Shown piece by piece: positions 46,031-54,245 of a DNA stretch of 64,000 nt (position 1 is its first letter; each line of letters starts with the position of its first letter). Under the pieces are notes generated by a model. That model did no database searches, was not told the DNA's origin, and saw nothing but the letters and a program-made list of their open reading frames with translations. Source of the DNA: Nostoc sp. TCL26-01 (GTDB taxonomy: Bacteria > Cyanobacteriota > Cyanobacteriia > Cyanobacteriales > Nostocaceae); NCBI RefSeq assembly GCF_013393945.1, contig NZ_CP040297.1, positions 6,352,809-6,416,808 on the forward strand, written 5' to 3'. Made by a program: the position numbers and the translations under genes.

Positions 46031-46327
46031 AAATTCTCATTGATATGAATCTTTCACTTGAATGGGTGTTAACTTTTACACAAGCAGGTATTGAAGCTGT
46101 TCACTGGTCAACTATTGGAGATCCTGGTGCAACTGATAATGTAATTATGACTTGGGCTGTGAATAATAACTACATTGCAAGTCCGTATTCAGGATCTATT
46201 ACCTAGTGCTATTGGGGAGTTAGTAACTACAACACTATGTCAGTTTCAAACGCAACTGGAAGCAGGTGTTTTGGTGACAATAGACCGAACTCGTTTTAGA
46301 GTCAGAATATTGCCCATTAGAAGCTAG
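46027..46327 (+). pseudogene. DUF5615 PIN-like toxin with internal deletion and frameshift
   Basis: The first frame (46027-46206) encodes MKILIDMNLSLEWVLTFTQA and on to TWAVNNNYIAS, then runs out of register to a stop. From 46181 another frame restores VRIQDLLPSAIGELVTTTL and continues to RVRILPIRS with a TAG at 46325-46327. Both halves belong to DUF5615 toxins, but the middle strand (typically THDLDFG-type, about 20 residues, with the last catalytic Asp) is missing. A deletion of about 50-60 bases near 46170-46180 would explain this. The usual Asp-Asn pair near the start is kept (LIDMN). The partner DUF433 gene overlaps its start. Confidence 0.85.
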
Positions 46328-46464
46328 TTATAAACCAATACAGTTCAGGTAACCCAACAGTATCAGGACTGTAGTTAATATTTATACAAAATCCTGAAAA
46401 TACGCTTGCTCTTAACTAATTATGTTAGTAGCATGAAATTAACTGTTAATTTCATTTTTGGCTG

Positions 46465-46701
46465 ATGATTGACCTAAACAAAATTCACTCACTCTCCGAG
46501 TTTCAGAGAAACACGAAGCAATACATTCAGGAGATGGAACAAAACGAAAAACCCATTGTGCTGACTGTCAATGGTGCAGCTCAACTTGTTGTTCAGGATG
46601 CCAAAGCCTATCAAAAGCTTTTGGAGAGGTTAGAATATGCCGAAACCGTAGCTGCTCTCAGACAAGGAATTCGAGAAATTGAACAAGGAAAACATCCTTA
46701 A
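46465..46701 (+). CDS. Phd/YefM-type antitoxin without visible toxin partner
   Basis: The 78-residue protein has the Phd N-terminal DNA-binding pattern: LNKIHSLSEFQRNTKQYIQE, then NEKPIVLTVNGAAQLVVQDA, and a helical C-terminal segment (LLERLEYAETVAALRQGIREIEQ) that would normally neutralise a RelE/ParE- or Doc-type toxin. Its end (EQGKHP) is short. No RelE, ParE or Doc sequence follows. The toxin may have been lost or replaced by the overlapping frame at 46679-46936. It is part of a toxin-antitoxin patch from 45.8 to 47.7 kb. Confidence 0.82.
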   Translation: MIDLNKIHSLSEFQRNTKQYIQEMEQNEKPIVLTVNGAAQLVVQDAKAYQKLLERLEYAETVAALRQGIREIEQGKHP

Positions 46702-46936
46702 CCTCCAAGTCCTTGAAGAGGCTGCCAGAATTGGAATTGAGTACGCAATTAAATATATTGATCAGTCTATTGACACAAAACAAATAACTTTTTGGGTAAA
46801 AGAGATTGTTGCTCATCCTTTTGATTCTGATCCCGGAACAGTCGCGTATGCAGCTTGTCATGCAACTTGGGCGTTATTTAACATAAATTCTATAAAGACT
46901 ATTCAATTAGGTGCATGGCTTGTAGGGAAACAATAA
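46679..46936 (+). CDS. Small uncharacterised frame overlapping the antitoxin tail
   Basis: The frame has 85 codons and starts with TTG at 46679, overlapping the Phd gene by 23 bases. The translation includes EEAARIGIEYAIKYIDQ, then HPFDSDPGTVAYAACHATWA, which looks like real protein (helical, balanced composition, no repeats) but no family was recognised. It has no ATG. It may be the remnant of a larger gene joined by deletion, or a frame-shifted extension of the antitoxin's C-terminus. The missing start and the antitoxin's short tail make decay likely. It does not resemble RelE. Confidence 0.4.
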   Translation: MNKENILNLQVLEEAARIGIEYAIKYIDQSIDTKQITFWVKEIVAHPFDSDPGTVAYAACHATWALFNINSIKTIQLGAWLVGKQ

Positions 46937-47042
46937 TTATGATTGCGATCGCGCCCTAAAATCAAATTTACCAGCGCGATCGCTTTCATGACAAACAAGC
47001 CCTCTCCTTTGCTGAATTCAACTGTTCTTTTCAAAAAATTAA

Positions 47043-47471
47043 TTATAGGGATTTCTCTTCCCAAGGATTAATAATAAAAATTCCGCAGTCTGCGAAATCA
47101 GCAACATTACGAGTTGCTATAATCGAATTATGAGAGTAACAAATAGCAGCAATTTGGGCATCAGCTTGAGATATAGGATTCCCACCGACTCGTCTTTGGG
47201 CTGAAATATTAGCATAAGCCACAGCAGCAGATTCATCAAAGGTGAGAACACGTCCTACAAAGTCTTCTGCAAACATTAAAGTAGCGGCTTGGTAGAGTTC
47301 GTATTTCCGCTTTCCTTCTGGTAAAATGGCTATGCCATACAGTATTTCGGCTTGTGTAATTGTTGTAGTAAACAAACTTGTTACGGATTGCTGGGTTGCC
47401 CACTTGCGAACTACTGTAGACCCTTGGGGTTTGATTAATTCTGACAAAACATTAGTATCAAGAATAATCAT
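47043..47471 (-). CDS. PIN-domain ribonuclease toxin (VapC/FitB type)
   Basis: This is a magnesium-dependent ribonuclease toxin. The 142-residue protein has the first Asp in MIILDTNVLSELIKP, the conserved Glu in TTTITQAEILYGIA, and the later acidic pair in GGNPISQADAQIAAICY with the closing ATRNVADFADCGI. All four expected acidic sites are visible, so it should be active. It overlaps the antitoxin stop by one base (TAATG), the usual VapBC coupling. VapC and FitB families share this fold; the wording PISQADAQIAA favours FitB. Targets are typically tRNA or rRNA. Confidence 0.92.
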   Translation of the reverse strand: MIILDTNVLSELIKPQGSTVVRKWATQQSVTSLFTTTITQAEILYGIAILPEGKRKYELYQAATLMFAEDFVGRVLTFDESAAVAYANISAQRRVGGNPISQADAQIAAICYSHNSIIATRNVADFADCGIFIINPWEEKSL

Positions 47472-47713
47472 TATTCAAAAGTGGGTACAGGACGCATGGG
47501 TTCTCTTTTTATGTCTCCTAGTTCAAAATCTCCCAAATGAGCAAAGCGTTTTTCTATCATGCTGACAATATTTAAGGGCAGTTTTTGATTTTCTATTAAA
47601 GCAAGACGGAGAGTTTCTTGTGCCTCTTCTTCTAGGGAACGACCGTTTTTTGAAGCTCTTTGCTGCAAGAGGTTTTTGATGTTATCGTCAATGTTTAAAA
47701 TAATATTTGTCAT
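47471..47713 (-). CDS. FitA-like antitoxin partner of the PIN toxin
   Basis: The 80-residue protein has a ribbon-helix-helix N-terminus (NIILNIDDNIKNLLQQRASK, then NGRSLEEEAQETLRLAL) for DNA binding. Its C-terminal tail (FELGDIKREPMRPVPTFE) would wrap the toxin. This is the FitA/VapB arrangement: the antitoxin comes first and its stop overlaps the toxin start. The pair is expected to repress its own promoter, which should lie at 47714-47790. It appears intact, unlike the two neighbouring modules. Confidence 0.88.
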   Translation of the reverse strand: MTNIILNIDDNIKNLLQQRASKNGRSLEEEAQETLRLALIENQKLPLNIVSMIEKRFAHLGDFELGDIKREPMRPVPTFE

Positions 47714-47889
47714 GGTTAGTAAATGATTAAATAATGTTGTGATGTGGTTAAATATTTAATAATTATATTTTACTTTAATTATTCACAATCTCATCGGGAA
47801 TGATGACATCCATTTTAGTTTTCCTGATTTATTAATAATACGATCGCGCCACAATATAGTACCAGCGCGATCGCATAATCATCCACCTT

Positions 47890-48843
47890 TTAGCTAATCA
47901 GATGCAACTGACTAATAGCAGCATTGATGAGATGATGGGTGATGGGGAGACTATCTATTACCATGCCGAGACACAACAGCATCATGTAGGAGATGGAATA
48001 GAGAAATAATTCTCTAGCTGTGGGGCGATCCTCTGGGTTATGCAATAAGCGCCAGGATTTGCGGATAAATATGGCTCCTAGAGCAAGAGCGATCGCTGCA
48101 TAAACAATACCACTAGCCTGGAGAGGATAGACTAACAACAGGGTGGCAACTACAGTGATGAGTGTGTAGTACCAAATTTGCTTGACTGTTGCGGTATTAC
48201 CTTCAACCACTGGTAGCATAGGGATACCAACTTTGGCATAGTCATCACGAATCATCAAAGCCAAAGCCCAGAAATGTGGTGGTGTCCATAAAAAGACGAT
48301 GGCAAAAATTAACCATGCACTCCAACTTAGAGTGCCGGTGACAGCTGCCCAACCTACTAGAGCTGGAATTGCCCCAGCCGCACCACCGATGACAATATTT
48401 TGTGTACTATGACGTTTTAGCCAGTGAGTGTAGACTAAAACGTAAAAAACAATACCAGATAATGCTAGTAGAGCTGCCAAGAGATTGGCGAATACGGTGA
48501 GGAGAGTAAAAGAAAGTACAGCGAGAGCGATCGCAAAAATTAGGGCATCGCGGGGTTGCACCTTACCAGAAGGCATGGGACGATGGCGAGTCCGTTCCAT
48601 GTCATAATCAATATCCCGGTCATAAATGCAATTAATTGTCTGAGCGCTAGCAGCCGCCAAAGTACCGCCAGCCAGAGTTACCAATAACAGCATCGGATCT
48701 ACTTGTCCCTTCGCAGCAATCCACATACTGCCAGCAGTCGTAATTAATAACAACGGAATAATCCGGGGTTTAGTTAGCTGGTAGTAGCTTTGAATCACCT
48801 GGAGAAAAGTTGCGTGGTGGCGAGAGACATTAGCCTCAATCAT
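47890..48843 (-). CDS. ctaB: Heme O synthase (protoheme IX farnesyltransferase)
   Basis: This integral membrane enzyme adds a farnesyl group to heme b to form heme O, the first step to heme A for cytochrome oxidase. The 317-residue protein has about nine hydrophobic segments and the two Asp-rich substrate motifs: NCIYDRDIDYDMERTRHRPM, and in the second half MIRDDYAKVGIPMLPVVEG. It is in line with ctaA upstream on the same strand, and both diverge from the ctaCDE operon. The start MIEANVSRHHATF at 48843 fits the family. Confidence 0.96.
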   Translation of the reverse strand: MIEANVSRHHATFLQVIQSYYQLTKPRIIPLLLITTAGSMWIAAKGQVDPMLLLVTLAGGTLAAASAQTINCIYDRDIDYDMERTRHRPMPSGKVQPRDALIFAIALAVLSFTLLTVFANLLAALLALSGIVFYVLVYTHWLKRHSTQNIVIGGAAGAIPALVGWAAVTGTLSWSAWLIFAIVFLWTPPHFWALALMIRDDYAKVGIPMLPVVEGNTATVKQIWYYTLITVVATLLLVYPLQASGIVYAAIALALGAIFIRKSWRLLHNPEDRPTARELFLYSISYMMLLCLGMVIDSLPITHHLINAAISQLHLIS

Positions 48844-48943
48844 TTTTGCTTTAATTCCTTATTCTTCAAAAACTGACAGCGTTTCCCAGTTGAGTGGAGT
48901 GTATCTTGATGGGGGAGGGGGAGAGGCAGGGGAGGCGGGGGAG

Positions 48944-49066
48944 CAGGGGAGCAGGGGGAGAAAACCTTCTTAACTCTCTCACTCAGCACTCAGCACTCAT
49001 CACTCAGCACTCCTCACTCAGCACTCCTCACTCAGCACTCATAACTCAGCACTCTCTACTCCCTCA
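48944..49066. repeat. Heptamer repeats (actcagc type) running into the end of ctaA
   Basis: Units actcagc, actcatc, actcctc and actcata follow a G-rich low-complexity run (about 48908-48960). The array overlaps the last codons and TGA stop of ctaA (49039 and up), so the tail of that protein (NEGVESAEL) is repeat-encoded. Confidence 0.85.
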
Positions 49067-50004
49067 TTCACAACCGAGTAGGCTTTAATTTCCCGACTTG
49101 TAGACCAGTCACGTAGAGCGAGAACTGTAAAAGCCACCAAAACGCCCAGTAGTGTTGCTCCTATAGCTTGGTGAGATACAGTCAGAGGTTCGACTTGGAG
49201 GTGGAGGCGGAAAGTTGCAAAGCCCAAGAGAATTTGTAAGATTAATAATCCCCCAGCCATATTAGCCAATCTTCGCAAAGCTGGATGTAGCGCTGGTGTC
49301 CGCCAAGAAAAGAAAACTACTGCTAAAGTAGCGACAGTTGGCGGTACTAAGCCAAAAATATGGCTATACATCACACCGCAAAGTTGGGAACCACCAAAGC
49401 ATTGATGTAGCGCCCAGCGCGAACCAACCAAAGCACCTATAAGACTTTGCAGATAAACTAAAATAGCAGCCGTTAGACCTACCCAAGGCAGCTTACCAAC
49501 GTTGCCTGTGCCTTGATAGGGTGTGAGAGCGATGCCGATAATCAGTAGGCTAGTAAAAAACAGCAAAGCTGTTCCCAAGTGGGCGGTAACGATATCAAAC
49601 CGCAATAATTGGGTGACAGTCAATCCTCCCAAAATCCCTTGAAAGACGATTAAAAATAAGGCAAATGTCGATGCCCACGGTAGCCAGTTGGGTAAAGTCC
49701 GCCGATGCCACCAGGATAAACTAAATAGAGCGATCGCGCTAATACCGATTAAACTGGCATCCAATCTGTGAAACCATTCTAGGAATACTTGCAGATTCAT
49801 TTGCTTGGCCGGCACTAGTTCCCCATAGCAAAGTGGCCAGTCTGGGCAAGCCAATCCAGCATTCATGACGCGGGTGGCAGAGCCTATAGCCATCAAAATC
49901 AAGGTGGCTATAGCCATTCTCCACACTAAGCGACGAATCATTTCTTTTGGCTTGTGCTGCTCTGTGGCTACTTCATTTTGATGTTCTAGGACAAATTCGT
50001 TCAT
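49039..50004 (-). CDS. ctaA: Heme A synthase (COX15/CtaA type)
   Basis: This membrane enzyme oxidises the C8 methyl group of heme O to the formyl group of heme A. The 321-residue protein has eight hydrophobic segments. The family marks are VMNAGLACPDWPLCYGELVP (first helix pair, with conserved Cys), FLEWFHRLDASLIGI, a His in VTAHLGTALLFF, a Cys pair in ALHQCFGGSQLCGV and His in VSHQAIGATLLG. The ATG at 50004 is chosen over the TTG two codons upstream. The C-terminus is changed by a heptamer array. It is head-to-head with ctaC and precedes ctaB. Confidence 0.95.
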   Translation of the reverse strand: MNEFVLEHQNEVATEQHKPKEMIRRLVWRMAIATLILMAIGSATRVMNAGLACPDWPLCYGELVPAKQMNLQVFLEWFHRLDASLIGISAIALFSLSWWHRRTLPNWLPWASTFALFLIVFQGILGGLTVTQLLRFDIVTAHLGTALLFFTSLLIIGIALTPYQGTGNVGKLPWVGLTAAILVYLQSLIGALVGSRWALHQCFGGSQLCGVMYSHIFGLVPPTVATLAVVFFSWRTPALHPALRRLANMAGGLLILQILLGFATFRLHLQVEPLTVSHQAIGATLLGVLVAFTVLALRDWSTSREIKAYSVVNEGVESAEL

Positions 50005-50403
50005 GAACAATACCTTGTGTCCACTTTTGGTAGTAACTCGCTTATAAATTTCCTTACCGACCTATTTCCACCCTAGCGTATACAACTGGGATGATTGATT
50101 AGCTTTTAATTAATACTTTGAATCACTATAGCGGTTACTAGCCCGAAGCTTTAGGTATTCTTCAAGTTGTCAGGAATTAATCAATATTTTGATATTCTAC
50201 TTTCCTAAATTTTCCTTAAATTTTTCCTAATTGTTTACCTCTAACCTTGGCAATAGGAAATTAATCTTTTTTACTCAAGATTACTAATGTAGTCGAAAAA
50301 ATTAATAAAGATTTCAGACCATTAGGCACAATAATTAACAGCCTAGACTACCTTAGTAAGTGAGCTGCTTCGAGATAACGTAATCAATTCAATTAAGTGA
50401 GCC
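50005..50403. promoter_or_regulatory. Divergent promoter region between ctaA and ctaC
   Basis: These 399 bases separate the heme A synthesis genes from the oxidase operon and must hold both promoters. The stretch is AT-rich at 50190-50340 with several possible -10 hexamers (tattct, taatta). No repeat array or small gene was found, and no regulator site could be assigned with confidence. Confidence 0.5.
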
Positions 50404-51486
50404 GTGAAAATTCCAAGTTCAATCTGGACATTACTAGTCGGTATCGGGCTAACTCTCATTAGCCTTTGGTACGGTCAAAATCATGGTTTATTGCCAGCAG
50501 CCGCCTCAGATGAAGCGGTATTAATCGACGGTCTTTTCAATGCCATGATGACCGTTTCAACTGGTATATTTTTGATTGTTGAAGGTGTATTAATTTACTG
50601 TGCATTTAAATATCGTCGCCGGGCTGGTGATAGTGAAGACGGACTACCAGTCGAAGGTAATGTACCTTTAGAAATCCTCTGGACGGCGATCCCCGCAGTT
50701 ATTGTTATCGGTATTTCTGTCTATAGCTTTGAAGTTTATAATGACATCGGTGGCTTTGATCCCCACGCCATCCATGAATCTCCGATGACTCAGAGTTCGA
50801 TGACAATGCCAGGGACAGCTATTGCTGCCACTCTCAACGATACACCTGGGAATACTGCACCCAACCTCAATCAAGAAAAATCTGATGAGGCCATGCAAGA
50901 CCCAGCCACCGCCGCAGTCCGCAATGCTGAACAAATTCCCCAAAAACAGAATGCCCCTGGTGTAGGTAGTGTTGCTCCCACCATTGGCGGCAGTCCGGAA
51001 AAAGCTGGGAAGCCACCAGAATTAGTAGTTAACGTTACAGGTCTACAATACGCTTGGATTTTCACCTATCCTGAAACAGGTATAACTACTGGTGAGTTAC
51101 ACGTCCCTATTGGGCGAGAAGTGCAAATCAGCATGACAGCTAATGATGTGATCCACGCCTTCTGGGTTCCAGAATTTCGCCTCAAACAAGATGCCATCCC
51201 TGGTAGACAAAGCGAAATACGCTTCACACCTAAACAAGAGGGTGACTATGCGCTGATTTGTGCTGAACTGTGTGGCCCTTATCACGGGGCAATGAGAACA
51301 CAGGTGATAGTAGAAAAACCCGAAGCATTCGCTAAATGGATGCAAGAACAAGTAGCAGCTAACACTGATACTCTCAATCAAGCTGTGGCTTTAAATCCAG
51401 CCGACCTATCTCCTCATGAATTTCTCACTCCTTACACCAAGGACATGGGAATTCAACCAGAAATCCTCAAGCAAATTCACAAATAG
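50404..51486 (+). CDS. ctaC: Cytochrome c oxidase subunit II
   Basis: This subunit takes electrons from cytochrome c6 or plastocyanin to the Cu-A centre of the aa3-type oxidase. The 360-residue protein has two N-terminal membrane helices (about 8-25 and 45-70). It has a longer than usual Pro/Ala/Gln-rich linker (about 130-205) and then the cupredoxin domain: aromatic QYAWIFTYPE, Cu-A ligands in HAFWVPEFRLKQDAIPG and CAELCGPYHGAM (two Cys, His, Met). It starts with GTG at 50404. It is the first gene of ctaCDE. Anabaena coxBAC1-type operons have this order. Confidence 0.96.
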   Translation: MKIPSSIWTLLVGIGLTLISLWYGQNHGLLPAAASDEAVLIDGLFNAMMTVSTGIFLIVEGVLIYCAFKYRRRAGDSEDGLPVEGNVPLEILWTAIPAVIVIGISVYSFEVYNDIGGFDPHAIHESPMTQSSMTMPGTAIAATLNDTPGNTAPNLNQEKSDEAMQDPATAAVRNAEQIPQKQNAPGVGSVAPTIGGSPEKAGKPPELVVNVTGLQYAWIFTYPETGITTGELHVPIGREVQISMTANDVIHAFWVPEFRLKQDAIPGRQSEIRFTPKQEGDYALICAELCGPYHGAMRTQVIVEKPEAFAKWMQEQVAANTDTLNQAVALNPADLSPHEFLTPYTKDMGIQPEILKQIHK

Positions 51487-51488
51487 TC

Positions 51489-51549
51489 CACAGTCAACAG
51501 TCAACAGTAAGCACTAATGACTAATGACCAATGACTAAATGACTAAAAA
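51489..51549. repeat. Heptamer repeats between ctaC and ctaD
   Basis: Units cagtcaa, tgactaa and tgaccaa fill the 65-base gap between the two oxidase genes. The ATG of ctaD lies just after the last unit. Confidence 0.8.
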
Positions 51550-51551
51550 CT

Positions 51552-53285
51552 ATGACACAAGCTCAGTTGCAAGAAACAGCCAATTTCCCTGTTCTTGTTC
51601 CAGAACCAGGAGAGAGACACTGGCGAGACTACTTCAGTTTTAATACAGACCATAAAGTGATTGGGTTGCAATATCTAGTCACTTCCTTCATTTTTTACTG
51701 TATTGGCGGCGTAATGGCTGACTTGGTGCGGACAGAATTACGCACCCCAGAGGTAGATTTTGTTACTCCAGAAGTCTATAACAGTCTGTTTACACTGCAC
51801 GCCACAATCATGATTTTCTTGTGGATTTTGCCAGCCGGTGCGGGGTTTGCTAACTATCTGATCCCGTTAATGATTGGGGCAAAAGATATGGCATTTCCCA
51901 GATTGAATGCTGTGGCTTTTTGGATGGTTCCCCCGGCTGGGTTGTTACTGATTGCCAGCTTGGTAGTCGGTGATGCACCTGATGCAGGTTGGACTTCCTA
52001 CCCCCCCTTGAGCTTGGTAACAGGACAAGTGGGTGAGGGGATTTGGATTATAAGCCTGTTGCTGTTGGGTACTTCGTCAATTTTGGGGTCGATTAATTTC
52101 CTAGTTACCCTGTTGAAGATGCGTATCCCTGGCATGGGCTTTCACCAAATGCCTTTATTCTGTTGGGCAATGTTTTCGACTTCAGCATTGGTTTTATTGT
52201 CCACACCAGTACTAGCCGCCGGTTTGATTCTGTTATCGTTCGACTTGATAGCAGGAACCACATTTTTTAACCCCACTGGTGGTGGTGATCCGGTGGTGTA
52301 CCAGCATATGTTCTGGTTTTACTCCCATCCGGCAGTTTACATTATGATTTTGCCCTTCTTTGGCGCAATTTCTGAGGTAATTCCCGTTCACTCTCGTAAA
52401 CCCATTTTCGGTTATAAAGCGATCGCTTATTCATCCCTCGCTATCAGTTTCTTGGGATTGATTGTTTGGGCGCACCATATGTTTACCAGTGGTGTTCCTG
52501 GTTGGTTGCGGATGTTCTTTATGATCACTACGATGATCATTGCCGTACCCACAGGGATCAAGATTTTTAGCTGGTTAGCAACGATGTGGGGTGGCAAAAT
52601 CCAGTTCAACAGTGCCATGTTGTTTGCGATGGGTTTTGTGGGAACTTTCGTAATTGGTGGGATCAGTGGTGTGATGTTGGCTGCTGTACCATTTGATATT
52701 CATGTCCACGATACTTATTTTGTCGTGGCTCACCTGCACTACGTCCTGTTTGGTGGTAGTGTACTAGGAATCTTCGCTGCCATTTACCACTGGTTCCCGA
52801 AAATGACGGGACGGATGATTAATGAATTTTGGGGTCAAGTCCACTTTGCTTTAACAATCATTGGTTTAAATATGACCTTCTTACCCATGCACAAGCTGGG
52901 TTTGATGGGAATGAACCGCCGGGTGGCTCAATATGATCCCAAATTTGCCTTGATTAACGAAATCTGCACCTACGGCTCATATATCCTGGCAGTTTCCACA
53001 ATTCCCTTTATCATCAATGTGATTTGGAGTTGGTTATACGGCAAGAAAGCTGGTAATAATCCTTGGCGGGCCCTGACCCTGGAATGGATGACTACTTCAC
53101 CCCCAGCAATTGAGAATTTTGAGGGCATCCCTGTACTGGCTACAGGCCCTTACGACTATGGTTTAGAAAAGGCTGATGAGGGTGTACCTTTATCTGACCC
53201 CGACCCAGTTTTATCTGGTGGCCCCAATTCAGTCTTGAGGGCAGAACCAGACCCAGCAGTTGCAGCTAATCCCGAAGATCGTTAA
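51552..53285 (+). CDS. ctaD: Cytochrome c oxidase subunit I
   Basis: This catalytic subunit reduces oxygen at the heme a3-Cu-B site and pumps protons. The 577-residue protein has twelve membrane helices. Visible ligands are His in LFTLHATIMIFLW (heme a), Cu-B His with the cross-linked Tyr in FWFYSHPAVYIMILPFFG, two His in WAHHMFTSG, and heme a/a3 His in DTYFVVAHLHYVLFGG. The proton-path residues are in the usual places. A C-terminal tail of about 45 residues, rich in Pro, Asp and Glu, is typical for cyanobacteria. It is the middle gene of ctaCDE, separated from ctaC by heptamer repeats. Confidence 0.97.
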   Translation: MTQAQLQETANFPVLVPEPGERHWRDYFSFNTDHKVIGLQYLVTSFIFYCIGGVMADLVRTELRTPEVDFVTPEVYNSLFTLHATIMIFLWILPAGAGFANYLIPLMIGAKDMAFPRLNAVAFWMVPPAGLLLIASLVVGDAPDAGWTSYPPLSLVTGQVGEGIWIISLLLLGTSSILGSINFLVTLLKMRIPGMGFHQMPLFCWAMFSTSALVLLSTPVLAAGLILLSFDLIAGTTFFNPTGGGDPVVYQHMFWFYSHPAVYIMILPFFGAISEVIPVHSRKPIFGYKAIAYSSLAISFLGLIVWAHHMFTSGVPGWLRMFFMITTMIIAVPTGIKIFSWLATMWGGKIQFNSAMLFAMGFVGTFVIGGISGVMLAAVPFDIHVHDTYFVVAHLHYVLFGGSVLGIFAAIYHWFPKMTGRMINEFWGQVHFALTIIGLNMTFLPMHKLGLMGMNRRVAQYDPKFALINEICTYGSYILAVSTIPFIINVIWSWLYGKKAGNNPWRALTLEWMTTSPPAIENFEGIPVLATGPYDYGLEKADEGVPLSDPDPVLSGGPNSVLRAEPDPAVAANPEDR

Positions 53286-53329
53286 TTAACAAGTGCTGAG
53301 TCACGAGTACCGAGTTCCCAGTGAAGTAT

Positions 53330-53370
53330 TTCACTCAGCACTCAGCACTCAGCACTCAGCACTCAGCACT
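53330..53370. repeat. Heptamer repeats (actcagc)n between ctaD and ctaE
   Basis: Five or so units of actcagc precede ctaE. They would extend the ctaE frame upstream to 53293, but this extension (a Ser/His/Ala-rich run) is repeat translation, not protein. Confidence 0.85.
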
Positions 53371-53388
53371 TTACACATCATAAAATCC

Positions 53389-54012
53389 ATGCAAAGTCAA
53401 ACAATTGACCCAGCGAAAACGGAACTAAATCATCACCACGGAGTAGAAGCGGTTGGTCATCACGAAGCACACCCTGATCATCGGCTATTTGGGTTATTTG
53501 TTTTCCTGATTGCTGAGGGAATGATCTTTTTAGGGTTGTTCGGTGCTTACTTAGCTTTCCGTTCTACTTTACCTGTCTGGCCACCAGCCGGGACACCAGA
53601 GTTAGAATTGTTGCTACCTGGAGTTAACACTGTTAACCTCATTGCCAGCAGTTTTGTCATGCACAATGCTGATACAGCCATCAAGAAAAATGATACGCGG
53701 GGTATGCGTACTTGGTTAGCAATTACAGCCGCAATGGGCGCAATATTCTTGTGTGGACAGGTATATGAATACACCCATTTAGAATTTGGACTGACGACGA
53801 ATTTGTTTGCCAGTGCCTTTTACGTTTTAACCGGCTTTCACGGTTTACACGTAACTATCGGCGTTTTGGCAATTGTAGCTGTATTGTGGCGATCGCGCAA
53901 AAAAGGTCACTACAGTAGTGAAAAACATTTTGGCATCGAAGCTGCGGAAATATACTGGCACTTCGTAGATGTGATTTGGATTATTCTGTTCGGATTACTG
54001 TATTTACTGTGA
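53389..54012 (+). CDS. ctaE: Cytochrome c oxidase subunit III
   Basis: This is a structural membrane subunit that stabilises subunit I. The 207-residue protein has five hydrophobic segments, the family pattern HRLFGLFVFLIAEGMIFLGLF near the start, and VLTGFHGLHVTIG and AAEIYWHFVDVIWIILF at the end. The His-rich N-terminal part (NHHHGVEAVGHHEAHPDH) is common in cyanobacterial subunits. The start is set at the ATG at 53389; the open frame upstream of it is heptamer repeat. It is the last gene of the operon, followed by a clear terminator. Confidence 0.95.
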   Translation: MQSQTIDPAKTELNHHHGVEAVGHHEAHPDHRLFGLFVFLIAEGMIFLGLFGAYLAFRSTLPVWPPAGTPELELLLPGVNTVNLIASSFVMHNADTAIKKNDTRGMRTWLAITAAMGAIFLCGQVYEYTHLEFGLTTNLFASAFYVLTGFHGLHVTIGVLAIVAVLWRSRKKGHYSSEKHFGIEAAEIYWHFVDVIWIILFGLLYLL

Positions 54013-54058
54013 GTATTACTTAATTAGTTGTTCACTCCACGCGGACAACTTCAGATTT

Positions 54059-54080
54059 AGCCCCCTCTGGGGGTTTTTTT
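54059..54080 (+). terminator. Rho-independent terminator after ctaE
   Basis: The stem ccccc / ggggg with loop tct (54061-54073), extendable by A-T and G-T pairs, is followed by seven T (54074-54080). It lies 47 bases after the ctaE stop and ends the oxidase operon. Confidence 0.9.
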
Positions 54081-54245
54081 GTAGAGGTGTTGATCATTTC
54101 GTCACTTAACGTAACTCAATAATGTAAAATAGTGTGAAGCAATAGCAACGTAAAATTAACTGAATCATTTAAAAGCCATCCGGTAGGTCACTCACTGCGG
54201 TAGTCTAGATCAGAGTGAAATTATCGCCTGGTTTGACATTGTTTT

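Noticed and set aside
48894..49088. 64-codon plus-strand frame
   Set aside because: It is a translation of heptamer repeats (HSALITQHS pattern).
53293..53388. N-terminal extension of ctaE
   Set aside because: The extra 32 codons are heptamer repeat translation; the family N-terminus begins at 53389.
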